This document shows, piece after piece, positions 56,741 to 63,659 of a stretch of 64,000 bases of DNA (position 1 is the first letter of the stretch; each line of letters begins with the position of its first letter). This stretch comes from Catellicoccus marimammalium M35/04/3 (lineage in GTDB: Bacteria; Bacillota; Bacilli; Lactobacillales; Catellicoccaceae): NCBI RefSeq assembly GCF_000313915.1, contig NZ_AMYT01000011.1, forward strand, positions 124,001 through 188,000, given 5' to 3'. A program made the translations under genes and the position numbers. The notes beneath the pieces were generated by a model. That model was not told the DNA's origin and ran no database searches. It saw only the letters and a list, made by a program, of their open reading frames with translations.

Positions 56741-57289
56741 ATGAACAAAAAGATAGTTTTAGGATTAGGTATATTATTAAGTTTAGGTTTTTTGACAGGA
56801 TGTGGAGAAAAATCTGAGCAAGAAAATAAGATTGCTGACCTAGAAAATGAGTTAAACACTAAAAATTCAGAAATTGTAAAGATGAGTGATGAAAATAAGA
56901 AATTGTCTGCAGAAAATAGGAATTTAAAAAATGTTGCGGAAGAATTAAAACAGGAAGAAAAAAGGGTACAAGAATTAGAAAATCGTTTGGAGCAAGCCCA
57001 AAAAGAAAATAAAGAATTACAATCAGAAAATAAGAAACAAAATTATATTCAAAACGATACAGCATCAACAACACCGGCTACGAAAAGTAGTGTTAGCAAT
57101 CAGAATGCTAAAGTTGAAACAAAGACTATTCAATCTAATTCTAATAAAGTTTACGCTAACTCAAAATCTAAAATATATCACGTTAAAGGCGGTCAGTTTT
57201 ATAATGAAATGAGCGATTCAGAAAATTTAGTTGTCTTCAATAGTCCACAAGAGGCAGAAGCTGCAGGATATAGAATATCTAAGAAATAG
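56741..57289 (+). CDS. Coiled-coil lipoprotein (accessory)
   Basis: 182 residues. Signal peptide with lipobox LTGC (Cys21), a long coiled coil (about 28-100) rich in Glu, Lys and Asn heptads, a Ser/Thr linker, and a C-terminal 45-residue unit starting VYANSKSKIYHVKGGQF that resembles the Ada-type metal-binding fold found at the end of some phage and secreted nucleases. Where those have Cys, this one has Gly (KGGQFYNEM), so metal binding is doubtful. ATG 56741 follows AGGAGG. It sits in the der-linked element; a superinfection or surface role is conceivable but unproven. Confidence 0.75.
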   Translation: MNKKIVLGLGILLSLGFLTGCGEKSEQENKIADLENELNTKNSEIVKMSDENKKLSAENRNLKNVAEELKQEEKRVQELENRLEQAQKENKELQSENKKQNYIQNDTASTTPATKSSVSNQNAKVETKTIQSNSNKVYANSKSKIYHVKGGQFYNEMSDSENLVVFNSPQEAEAAGYRISKK

Positions 57290-57299
57290 AGGGATTTAT

Positions 57300-57497
57300 A
57301 TGAAATTTGGAATGCGTAAACCTACTTATCGTTCTCCAATTAGTAGAGCGAAAAGCAATGCAAAGAGAAAAATGAAAAAAGCTGTTATTCCTGGATATGG
57401 TAAAAAAGGAACAGGAATGCTTAAAGATCCAAAGAAAGCTATGTATAATAAAGTGTATAATAAAACTACTTTCTCTTGGAAAGATTTCTTCAAATAA
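57300..57497 (+). CDS. Small basic phage-type protein
   Basis: 65 residues, strongly basic (KRKMKKAVIPGYGKKGTGM). The plan with VIPGYGKKG and NKVYNKTTF is frequent next to repressor genes of Lactobacillales phages; function unknown. ATG 57300 follows AGAGGGA, ten bases after the lipoprotein stop. A longer upstream reading frame from 57231 is inside the lipoprotein gene and is rejected. Confidence 0.7.
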   Translation: MKFGMRKPTYRSPISRAKSNAKRKMKKAVIPGYGKKGTGMLKDPKKAMYNKVYNKTTFSWKDFFK

Positions 57498-57504
57498 AAA
57501 CAAA

Positions 57505-57531
57505 AGCACTAGGGCTTCCTAGTGCTTATTT
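57505..57531 (+). terminator. Terminator after the small basic protein
   Basis: AGCACTAGG-GCTT-CCTAGTGCT with an interrupted T-run (TATTTTA). Confidence 0.75.
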
Positions 57532-57554
57532 TAGTTCTTGCGCAAAGATTAAAA
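57522..57554 (+). repeat. 33-bp imperfect repeat in the element, right copy
   Basis: Partner of 55978-56010 (29 of 33 bases). Confidence 0.7.
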
Positions 57555-57565
57555 ATTATAAACTA

Positions 57566-57853
57566 TTAAAATAGAATGCAGTCATAAGAATGATTATCAG
57601 GAATTAACATAATTTGTTCTCCTGATTGTTTAAATCTTTTAAGCGTAATCTCTCCATCGATGCAGACCTCAACAATATCTCCATTTTCTACTACAGGTTG
57701 ACGGCGAATTAGTACTTCACTTCCATGTTTGATAGTAGCATGCATGCTATCTTCTTTAGCTATTAATGCGAAATATTCGCCATCTTTAACACCATTAGAA
57801 ACAACTTGTAAATATCTTACTATATTTTGCTCAGGAGAAATCAGAGCGACATA
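57566..57853 (-). pseudogene. Truncated CI-like repressor, S24/LexA peptidase domain only
   Basis: An open frame of 95 codons without start codon. It reads as the C-terminal dimerisation/peptidase domain of a phage repressor: DGEYFALIAKEDSMHATI (with the catalytic-type Ser-Met), GSEVLIRRQPVVENGDIV, and DGEITLKRF with the Lys. The helix-turn-helix half and the cleavage site are missing; an in-frame stop lies at 57854-57856. A further 37-codon plus-strand remnant (57873-57986, EENSWFFGIEKDEL) follows. Loss of the repressor means the element is no longer a regulated prophage. Confidence 0.8.
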
Positions 57854-58021
57854 TTAGAGTCAATGATTAAAATTAGAAGAATTGTTGAATACTTATAGTC
57901 CATTATTTAGATTTTTAGAAGAAAATTCATGGTTTTTTGGAATTGAAAAGGATGAACTCACAGCAGTTTTGCTTGTAATAGAGTAGATGATACCTAAACT
58001 TTAAAAAATTGAAGATGAAAT

Positions 58022-58046
58022 AAGACGGAACGTAGGGCACCGTCTT
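58022..58046 (-). terminator. Possible terminator of the winged-helix gene
   Basis: AAGACGG...CCGTCTT stem (58022-58028, 58040-58046) downstream of the minus-strand gene; T-run weak. Confidence 0.45.
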
Positions 58047-58055
58047 AATGAATGA

Positions 58056-58424
58056 TTATTTTATAAATAAAGATAATCCTTTTGATAGCCATTCTTTTAT
58101 TTGGCGACCCACTGCTTTATCGTAATAGGCAATAGCTTTGGATGTCAGATTAATCATTAGTAAAGTATTGGAAGCTTTAACATAGGTTACTAATTCATGA
58201 GACTTTAATTCAGACATAGCTTGAAACGCTTGTTCATGACAAAAATTTAAGTGCTCAGCTATCGAAGATAACTTATCGATTAAGTATCTATGTTCGTATA
58301 AAGTACCATCAGATTTTTTCATTGAATGTATTTTATACAATTCGATTAACATTTCATCGGCATCAACGGTTAAAATATTCTTACCTTGTTCTTTGTATTC
58401 TGGATACTTGATTGGATTATTCAA
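58056..58424 (-). CDS. Putative winged-helix DNA-binding protein (accessory)
   Basis: 122 residues. LIDKLSSIAEHLNFCHEQAFQAMSELKSHELVTYVKASNTLLMINLTSKAIAYY looks like a winged helix: a recognition helix followed by a beta wing, then a helical end. No closer assignment. The start is uncertain: AAAGGAGG lies directly before GTG 58436, too close for use, so I prefer TTG 58424 (ten bases downstream). Its position beside the repressor remnant suggests phage or plasmid replication or control. Confidence 0.5.
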   Translation of the reverse strand: MNNPIKYPEYKEQGKNILTVDADEMLIELYKIHSMKKSDGTLYEHRYLIDKLSSIAEHLNFCHEQAFQAMSELKSHELVTYVKASNTLLMINLTSKAIAYYDKAVGRQIKEWLSKGLSLFIK

Positions 58425-58486
58425 AAGGAAATTCACCTCCTTTCATTAGGAGATAAACAAATTATATCAAAAAAGAGATGAGAAGA

Positions 58487-58639
58487 ATGACAACTATCTT
58501 TTTTATTTCTGTTTTTATAGCTTTTCTTTTTTGGATTGTAAGTTTAGTTACAAATAACAAGAAAATGTTTCAAATTGTAGATAGTATCTTAACAATAATT
58601 ATCTTCATAGAAGTTATATTGCTGTTATTAAGAAAATAA
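58487..58639 (+). CDS. Possible 50-residue membrane peptide (accessory)
   Basis: Fifty codons from ATG 58487 giving two hydrophobic segments around VTNNKK (MTTIFFISVFIAFLFW... ...IIIFIEVILLLL). Divergent from the winged-helix gene; its 3' end overlaps the next minus-strand gene by 26 bases. GAGATGAGAAG upstream is a weak ribosome site. Confidence 0.4.
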   Translation: MTTIFFISVFIAFLFWIVSLVTNNKKMFQIVDSILTIIIFIEVILLLLRK

Positions 58640-59201
58640 TTATAAATTTAAACGCCGATTTTATGATATTCCAAATAGATTTTGGTGTAATTATGGAAAA
58701 AGCTTGTTTGATTCCATATACATAATCTTCCTTGAAATTGGAGTATTTTCGATTAATTTTGATTCTTCCATAATCTCTATCAATTTCATCTCTAATTTTG
58801 TTAACAATCTCTAGTTTAGAGACTAGATCCAGTTTTTGAATTTCTGAAGAATAAGAATATAGAACTAGAAAATCTGAATTATAGTAATCCATTTCATGGC
58901 ATAGCTGTTTAATTAATTTAATTAACATATCTGTATTGTATTCATGAATTAGATGTTTTATTCTTTGTTCTTTATTAGAATAACGGACATTTGGAAGAAA
59001 GTGGGAATTAATATATTCTTCTAATTTTGTTACTTCTTCGCCTATTTCTTTCAAAATATTCTTCATTTCTAATATATTTTCTTCATTTTTTTTATCATAA
59101 TATCTTTTTTTTAGAATGTGCCAAATGGGGTATATAAGAAAAAGAAAAATAGTTAGAAAGATGATACCAATTTTTATATAATTGGAGAATTGTTTTGACA
59201 T
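58614..59201 (-). CDS. Hypothetical membrane protein (accessory)
   Basis: 195 residues, unrecognised. One N-terminal transmembrane helix (about 10-30, IKIGIIFLTIFLFLIYPIW), a long charged helical middle (35-170) and a hydrophobic C-terminus (about 178-195). ATG 59201 has a weak GGTAGG site. Between the winged-helix and excisionase-like genes of the element. Confidence 0.6.
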   Translation of the reverse strand: MSKQFSNYIKIGIIFLTIFLFLIYPIWHILKKRYYDKKNEENILEMKNILKEIGEEVTKLEEYINSHFLPNVRYSNKEQRIKHLIHEYNTDMLIKLIKQLCHEMDYYNSDFLVLYSYSSEIQKLDLVSKLEIVNKIRDEIDRDYGRIKINRKYSNFKEDYVYGIKQAFSIITPKSIWNIIKSAFKFIIIFLITAI

Positions 59202-59266
59202 TATAAGTTACCTACCATTATTAAAAAATATAATTACATTATATCAAAAAATAAGGAGTGATCAAT

Positions 59267-59494
59267 ATGACTACAGAAGTAAAAGAAATAATGGCCAATA
59301 TCGATTCTTTAGCTTTATATTTAAAACCTTCTTGGAATCAAAAAGGATTGGCTAAAGCATTAGGAATGTCAGTTACTACGCTAAAAAAACAAGAATGGTA
59401 TACAGAAATACCCTATATTCCAACAAGGGGTCATAGAATGTGGTTTTCAGAAGATGTTATTAAGACATTGAAAGAGTATCGAATTTTAGATTAG
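59267..59494 (+). CDS. Excisionase-like helix-turn-helix protein (accessory)
   Basis: 75 residues. A MerR/Xis-like winged helix: WNQKGLAKALGMSVTTLKKQEWYTEIPYIPTRGHRMWFSEDVIKTL, i.e. turn, recognition helix, then the R-x-W/F-S-x-x-D-V pattern of excisionases. ATG 59267 follows AAGGAGTG; an in-frame ATG at 59258 lies within the ribosome site. It lies about 100 bases from the right repeat, where a recombination directionality factor could act, but the integrase is gone. Confidence 0.6.
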   Translation: MTTEVKEIMANIDSLALYLKPSWNQKGLAKALGMSVTTLKKQEWYTEIPYIPTRGHRMWFSEDVIKTLKEYRILD

Positions 59495-59600
59495 GAAATA
59501 TCATCAAGTATTTAGATAGATGTGAATACAAGGAACATAAAGGAGAAAAAAATTACAAAGATTGGATACTGAAAAGACGATAAGTTTATTCAAAGAAAGA

Positions 59601-59728
59601 CTTAGAAAATCAAATTCGAGCAGCGTTTGACTTTGAAGGAACACCAATTTGAGTGATTCCACGTCGTCGCACATAGAACTAAACAAAAAAAGACACTACT
59701 TTTCAGTGAAGTAGTGTCTTTTTTATTT
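59601..59728 (+). repeat. 128-bp direct repeat, right copy (attR-like)
   Basis: Second copy of the der 3' end and terminator. One C-to-T change (59650) turns a der Arg codon CGA into TGA, consistent with a non-functional displaced copy. Confidence 0.95.
59690..59724. terminator. Second copy of the der terminator
   Basis: Same hairpin as at 55498-55532. It now serves the convergent DUF805 gene on the minus strand. Confidence 0.88.
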
Positions 59729-59733
59729 AAAAA

Positions 59734-60180
59734 TTAACTGCTTGTTTTTGTACGCATGAAAGGGGCGAAAGGGCTATTTACTCGTTGAATAGCCAATTCA
59801 TCTTTTTTCAAAATAGGGAGTAAAACAAAAGCTAAAACTATGATTTGTAAAACAAAAGCAAAGAAAGATGAATTTGTTATTAAAAAGATACCTAAACTAG
59901 CAAGATAAAGAATAGCTAAAGTAATCAATCCCACATTATTAAATCCTACATCACGTAAACGACGAAATTGTAAAGTGATTAATGGGAAAATATTCATTAA
60001 TAACCAAATCACCATTAACCATGGAAAGCGAACGAAACTAGATAAGATTCCAAAAATAATAGTAAGAATATAAATCGTTCCCATTGCCCACCAATAATTT
60101 TCTCTTGTCGCATAACCAGAAAAAATAAAATAATGTGAAAAATAATCTTGTAAAGCGATTCTAATTTTGCGTTGTATCAT
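59734..60180 (-). CDS. DUF805 family membrane protein
   Basis: 148 residues with four transmembrane segments. FSGYATRENYWWAMG near residue 20 and the conserved QFRRLRDVGFNNVG near 70 are the DUF805 signature. Function unknown. It overlaps mapP by four bases and so is the third gene of the malT-mapP transcript. It ends just before the right der repeat, so it was the original neighbour of der. Confidence 0.85.
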   Translation of the reverse strand: MIQRKIRIALQDYFSHYFIFSGYATRENYWWAMGTIYILTIIFGILSSFVRFPWLMVIWLLMNIFPLITLQFRRLRDVGFNNVGLITLAILYLASLGIFLITNSSFFAFVLQIIVLAFVLLPILKKDELAIQRVNSPFAPFMRTKTSS

Positions 60181-61040
60181 AATTTAGCATCCTTTCTTTT
60201 GTCCATATTTGTTAACAATAAATCTACACCATAGCCAAAGTGATCTGATACAATTTTTCCATTTTTCCCATCAAAATAAACTTTTGCTAGAGAAATAGGG
60301 AACTTTTGACTCATCATAATGAAGTCAATACGTAGTCCTCCTTGATTATCATCCCAACCAGCAATATTATTCATTACTGTATATTTGCCACAAGTTTCCT
60401 TAGCTAAAGAATAACTATCCCACCAATCTTTTTGTAAAGCAGAATATCCTTCACCTTGGATATGAGAAGGGTTGTTAAAATCGCCCATTAAGAATACAGG
60501 ATGAGAACTATTTTGTTGGACTTCCTTTAGTTTTTCTACTTCATAAGGGAAGCAAGAGAAACCTTCGGGAGATACCCACCAAGAGGCGTGTAAACTATAA
60601 AAATCAAAAATCTGATTTTGAATTTTAATTTCTGCACCAACAAGAACACGAGTATGATAGTCATTTGGATCTGTGATTTTTGATAATGGATAAACCATCA
60701 CATTTTGGAAAGGAGTTTTAGATAGTAAGACAACTCCTTCTTCATAGCGATCATAAGCAATATGATTATAAGCATACGTCCAATAATAGGTACAATGATA
60801 ATCGGACTCTAATTTTTGAACTAATTGTAATGCAAAATTATCTTGTCGAATTGGATGACCTTGAGAATTAGGAGAAAAATGAAAAGGTGAATGCACAATC
60901 GGTGCATTCACGCTTTGATTCACTTCTTGCAATGCAATCACATCAAAAGATTGACTAGCAATCATTTGAGCGATTTCATCCATTTTTTCTAAGGCATCCG
61001 CTTCTAACCAGCTATGTGTATTTAATGTTAAAAGCTTCAT
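60177..61040 (-). CDS. mapP: Maltose 6'-phosphate phosphatase (MapP-like), EEP fold
   Basis: Endonuclease/exonuclease/phosphatase-fold enzyme of 287 residues: LTLNTHSW at the start, ALQEVNQ near 40 (Glu metal ligand), MGDFNNPSH near 190 and SDHFGYGVDL near 270 (catalytic His). In Enterococcus faecalis a phosphatase of this fold, encoded beside malT, dephosphorylates maltose 6'-phosphate made by the PTS. The position directly after malT supports the same role. I chose ATG 61040 (MKLLTLNT) after AAAGGTG; GTG 61049 is part of that site. Confidence 0.8.
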   Translation of the reverse strand: MKLLTLNTHSWLEADALEKMDEIAQMIASQSFDVIALQEVNQSVNAPIVHSPFHFSPNSQGHPIRQDNFALQLVQKLESDYHCTYYWTYAYNHIAYDRYEEGVVLLSKTPFQNVMVYPLSKITDPNDYHTRVLVGAEIKIQNQIFDFYSLHASWWVSPEGFSCFPYEVEKLKEVQQNSSHPVFLMGDFNNPSHIQGEGYSALQKDWWDSYSLAKETCGKYTVMNNIAGWDDNQGGLRIDFIMMSQKFPISLAKVYFDGKNGKIVSDHFGYGVDLLLTNMDKRKDAKL

Positions 61041-61065
61041 TTTATTCACCTTTCATGATTTAAAA

Positions 61066-62739
61066 TTAAGATTGACTCAAGTAGTCATTGATATCTGATT
61101 TTAAGACATCCGCTTTTGGACCGTAAACTGCTTGTACGCCGTTATTCTTATGAATAAGTCCCATCGCTCCTTCTTTTTTCCATGCTTCCTCATCAGCTAC
61201 TTTTGTTGTATCTTTAACAGTAACACGTAAACGAGTCATACATGCATCGACATCTACAATATTTTCTTTACCACCTAATAATTGAATAATATTCATTACT
61301 TGATTATTCGCTTCACTAGGTTTTGTTGAAGAAGTAGCAGTTGTTGTATCTGATGCTGAACTATCATCATTTCCTTCAATGTAGTTTCCTAGACGACCTG
61401 GAGTCGCAATATGGAATTTTTTGATCATAAAGTTTGCTACAAAATAAGCTAAGAAGAAGAATACGATACAAGTGATAATAAAGTTGATAATATCCATACC
61501 TAATCCAGCTTTGATTGACATTGGTAGGCGAGTTAATAATTCAATATTACCAAAAGCGTGTAAACGTAAGTCGATAATATCTGCTAATCCAAAGGCAACT
61601 CCTTGTAGTAATGCATAAACTACATATAGAGGAATACCCGCAAACATAAACATAAATTCTAACGGTTCAGTAACCCCAGTTAAGAATACCGCTAAGGCAG
61701 CAGATAAGAAAATTTGTTTATATACTTTTTTACGTTTTGGTTCAACATTACGATACATGGCAAAAGTAACACCCATTAAAATTCCAGAAGAACCAATCAT
61801 TTGTCCTACTTTGAAACGAGCAGGGCGAATAGATTCTAATAATTGATGATATTGAGTCATATCTCCTTTTTCTTTCAAGTTGATTAAGTCTGTTACCCAA
61901 GCTAACCATAATGGGTCTTGACCTAATACAGCTTGTCCAGCTTGTGCTCCTGTTAAGATGTGATAAGTACCACCTAAATCTGTATAGTTCATCGGAATCG
62001 TTAACATATGGTGTAAACCAAATGGAAGTAAAAGACGCTCTAGTGTACCATAGATGAACGGTGCCCAGAACGGTGCTGAATCTCCAGATTGAGCAATCCA
62101 TTTACCAAATTCATTGATTCCTGTTTGTGCAAATGGCCAGAATACGCTTAATAATAGCGCGATGATTACAGACCATAAAATGACAACGAAAGGAACAAAT
62201 CGTTTCCCATTAAAGAAAGATAAACAATTTGGTAATTTACGGAAATTATAGTATTTATTATAAATGATTGCACCCGCAAAACCAGCAATAATTCCGACAA
62301 ATACACCCATATTTAATGCAGGGGCTTCTAAAACACTAGTGAAATATCCATTTACTAGAATTTTTTGACCAAAAATCGTATGAACAGTAGCTTCTGGATT
62401 AGCTAACATTTCTTTAGTCACACCAAAGACTGCACCTGTAATACGGTTAATTAAAATAAATGCTAGTCCTGAAGCAAAAGCACCACCAGCTCTTTCTTTA
62501 GCCCATGATCCACCAATCGCCAAGGCAAATAAGATCGGTAAGTTACCGATGATAGCCCAACCAATATTTTCTGTGACTCCACCAATGGTAACTGCTAAGC
62601 TTACTTGTGCCATAGCGATTAATTTACCAATACTAATCATTAATCCTGCAGCAGGCATAACTGCGATAACGACCATTAATGCTTTCCCGAATTTTTGCCA
62701 AAATTCGAAGGAGAAGATTTTTTTAATATTCGCTCCCAT
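61066..62739 (-). CDS. malT: PTS maltose/glucose-type EIIBC (MalT)
   Basis: Imports and phosphorylates the sugar. 557 residues. The EIIC part (1-450) has about ten transmembrane segments, with HHMLTIPMNYTDLGGTY and GVTEPLEFMFMF as glucose-family signatures. A linker rich in Ser/Thr leads to EIIB (about 485-557) with phosphorylated Cys in DVDACMTRLR. No EIIA is fused, so it must come from elsewhere. I chose ATG 62739 (MGANIKK), eight bases after AAAGGAG; ATG 62790 would add 17 residues. mapP and a divergent malB point to maltose rather than glucose. Confidence 0.85.
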   Translation of the reverse strand: MGANIKKIFSFEFWQKFGKALMVVIAVMPAAGLMISIGKLIAMAQVSLAVTIGGVTENIGWAIIGNLPILFALAIGGSWAKERAGGAFASGLAFILINRITGAVFGVTKEMLANPEATVHTIFGQKILVNGYFTSVLEAPALNMGVFVGIIAGFAGAIIYNKYYNFRKLPNCLSFFNGKRFVPFVVILWSVIIALLLSVFWPFAQTGINEFGKWIAQSGDSAPFWAPFIYGTLERLLLPFGLHHMLTIPMNYTDLGGTYHILTGAQAGQAVLGQDPLWLAWVTDLINLKEKGDMTQYHQLLESIRPARFKVGQMIGSSGILMGVTFAMYRNVEPKRKKVYKQIFLSAALAVFLTGVTEPLEFMFMFAGIPLYVVYALLQGVAFGLADIIDLRLHAFGNIELLTRLPMSIKAGLGMDIINFIITCIVFFFLAYFVANFMIKKFHIATPGRLGNYIEGNDDSSASDTTTATSSTKPSEANNQVMNIIQLLGGKENIVDVDACMTRLRVTVKDTTKVADEEAWKKEGAMGLIHKNNGVQAVYGPKADVLKSDINDYLSQS

Positions 62740-62810
62740 ATAAAAAGCTCCTTTACTTATTAAGTTTTCAAAAAAATCGTTAGCAAACATAAGATTAATT
62801 TTTGATTATA

Positions 62811-62825
62811 ATGCAAACGATTGCT
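62811..62825. promoter_or_regulatory. LacI-type operator / cre site, malT side
   Basis: Core GCAAACGATTGC (62813-62824). The 15 bases 62811-62825 fit the cre consensus WTGNAANCGNWNNCW without mismatch. On the minus strand TATAAT (62805-62810) lies next to it, so CcpA or MalR would cover the malT promoter. Confidence 0.7.
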
Positions 62826-62850
62826 TTGTGATTACAATTAGATTATAAAC

Positions 62851-62865
62851 ATTAAACGCTTACAT
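62851..62865. promoter_or_regulatory. Degenerate cre-like site
   Basis: On the minus strand ATGTAAGCGTTTAAT fits cre except for one base (A for C at position 14). Confidence 0.4.
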
Positions 62866-62913
62866 TTCAATATTTTTTTGATATTAAACTAAAAAAAGTT
62901 TTAAAAACTAAGT

Positions 62914-62942
62914 TTGACTGGCAACCGTTTGCATGATACGAT
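62914..62942 (+). promoter_or_regulatory. malB promoter with embedded operator
   Basis: TTGACT (62914-62919), 17-base spacer, TACGAT (62937-62942). The spacer holds GCAACCGTTTGC (62921-62932), which shares the palindromic plan GCAAnCGnTTGC with the malT-side site. Binding would block RNA polymerase directly. Confidence 0.75.
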
Positions 62943-62987
62943 GAAAATGCTTACTATAAGATAAAAGAAGAAATGGAGGAAATAAAG

Positions 62988-63659
62988 ATGGTAAAGGCCG
63001 TTTTATTTGATTTAGATGGTGTAATTACGGATACTGCAAAATATCACTATCGCGCATGGAAAAAATTAGCAGAACAATTGGGAATTTCCTTTGATCGTGC
63101 ATTTAATGAAAATCTAAAAGGAGTAAGTAGAAAAGACTCATTAGATTTAATTTTGAAACATGGAAATAAAGAAAATCAATATACATCAGAAGAAAAAGAA
63201 GATTTAATGGAAGAAAAAAATACCATTTATTTAGAGATGATTGAACAACTTACGCCAAAAGCGATTTTGCCAGGAATCCATTCATTATTAGAAGATTTAA
63301 AAGAAAAAGGAATAAAAATTGGGTTAGCTTCTGCTAGCAAAAATGGGCCAATGATCTTAGAAAAATTAGAGATTGCTACTTACTTTGATACGATTGCAAA
63401 TCCTGCAGAAGTGAAACGTGGAAAGCCGTTTCCAGATTTATATTTAACTGCAGCGAAACAATTAAATATTGAGCCACAAGAGTGTGTTGGCATTGAAGAT
63501 GCAAAATCAGGGGTCGAAGCGATTTTAGCTGCAAATATGGTGGCAATTGGAGTAGGAGATAAGGATACATTACAAGGTGCACAATATGTTGTAGAAAATA
63601 CAGAGCAATTAAATACAGAGTTAATTCTTTCTGTTTGGAGTAAAGTGTATGAGTCATAA
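62988..63659 (+). CDS. malB: Beta-phosphoglucomutase
   Basis: HAD-fold mutase that turns beta-glucose 1-phosphate, the product of maltose phosphorylase, into glucose 6-phosphate. 223 residues. FDLDGVITDTAKYHYRAWK (Asp8/Asp10 of motif I and the cap start), SASKNGP (motif II), KRGKPFPDLYL (Lys, motif III) and GIEDAKSGVEAI (motif IV). ATG 62988 lies seven bases after GGAGGA; ATG 62973 is within that stretch. First gene of the operon divergent from malT. Confidence 0.92.
   Translation: MVKAVLFDLDGVITDTAKYHYRAWKKLAEQLGISFDRAFNENLKGVSRKDSLDLILKHGNKENQYTSEEKEDLMEEKNTIYLEMIEQLTPKAILPGIHSLLEDLKEKGIKIGLASASKNGPMILEKLEIATYFDTIANPAEVKRGKPFPDLYLTAAKQLNIEPQECVGIEDAKSGVEAILAANMVAIGVGDKDTLQGAQYVVENTEQLNTELILSVWSKVYES

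Larger units (their letters stand above)
55410..59728. mobile_element. Decayed integrative element (prophage/satellite remnant) in the 3' end of der
   Basis: Flanked by 127-bp direct repeats. Content resembles a phage lysogeny module: DUF4352-like pseudogene, lipoprotein, small basic phage protein, truncated S24 repressor, winged-helix and excisionase-like proteins. No integrase is present; a 29-residue open end (minus, 55544-55630, ending in LFKQRKNE) beside the left repeat is all that remains there. Gaps at 55873-56167 and 59495-59600 hold nothing I can assign except broken frames. Confidence 0.8.

Noticed and set aside
59495-59600. Possible DUF3310-type remnant (NIIKYLDRCEYK...)
   Set aside because: About 29 residues in a different frame from the excisionase-like gene, no start, only a faint resemblance; not enough to call.
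59601-59728. Second der gene fragment as a functional gene
   Set aside because: Only the last 26 codons, with an in-frame TGA and no start; it is a displaced repeat.
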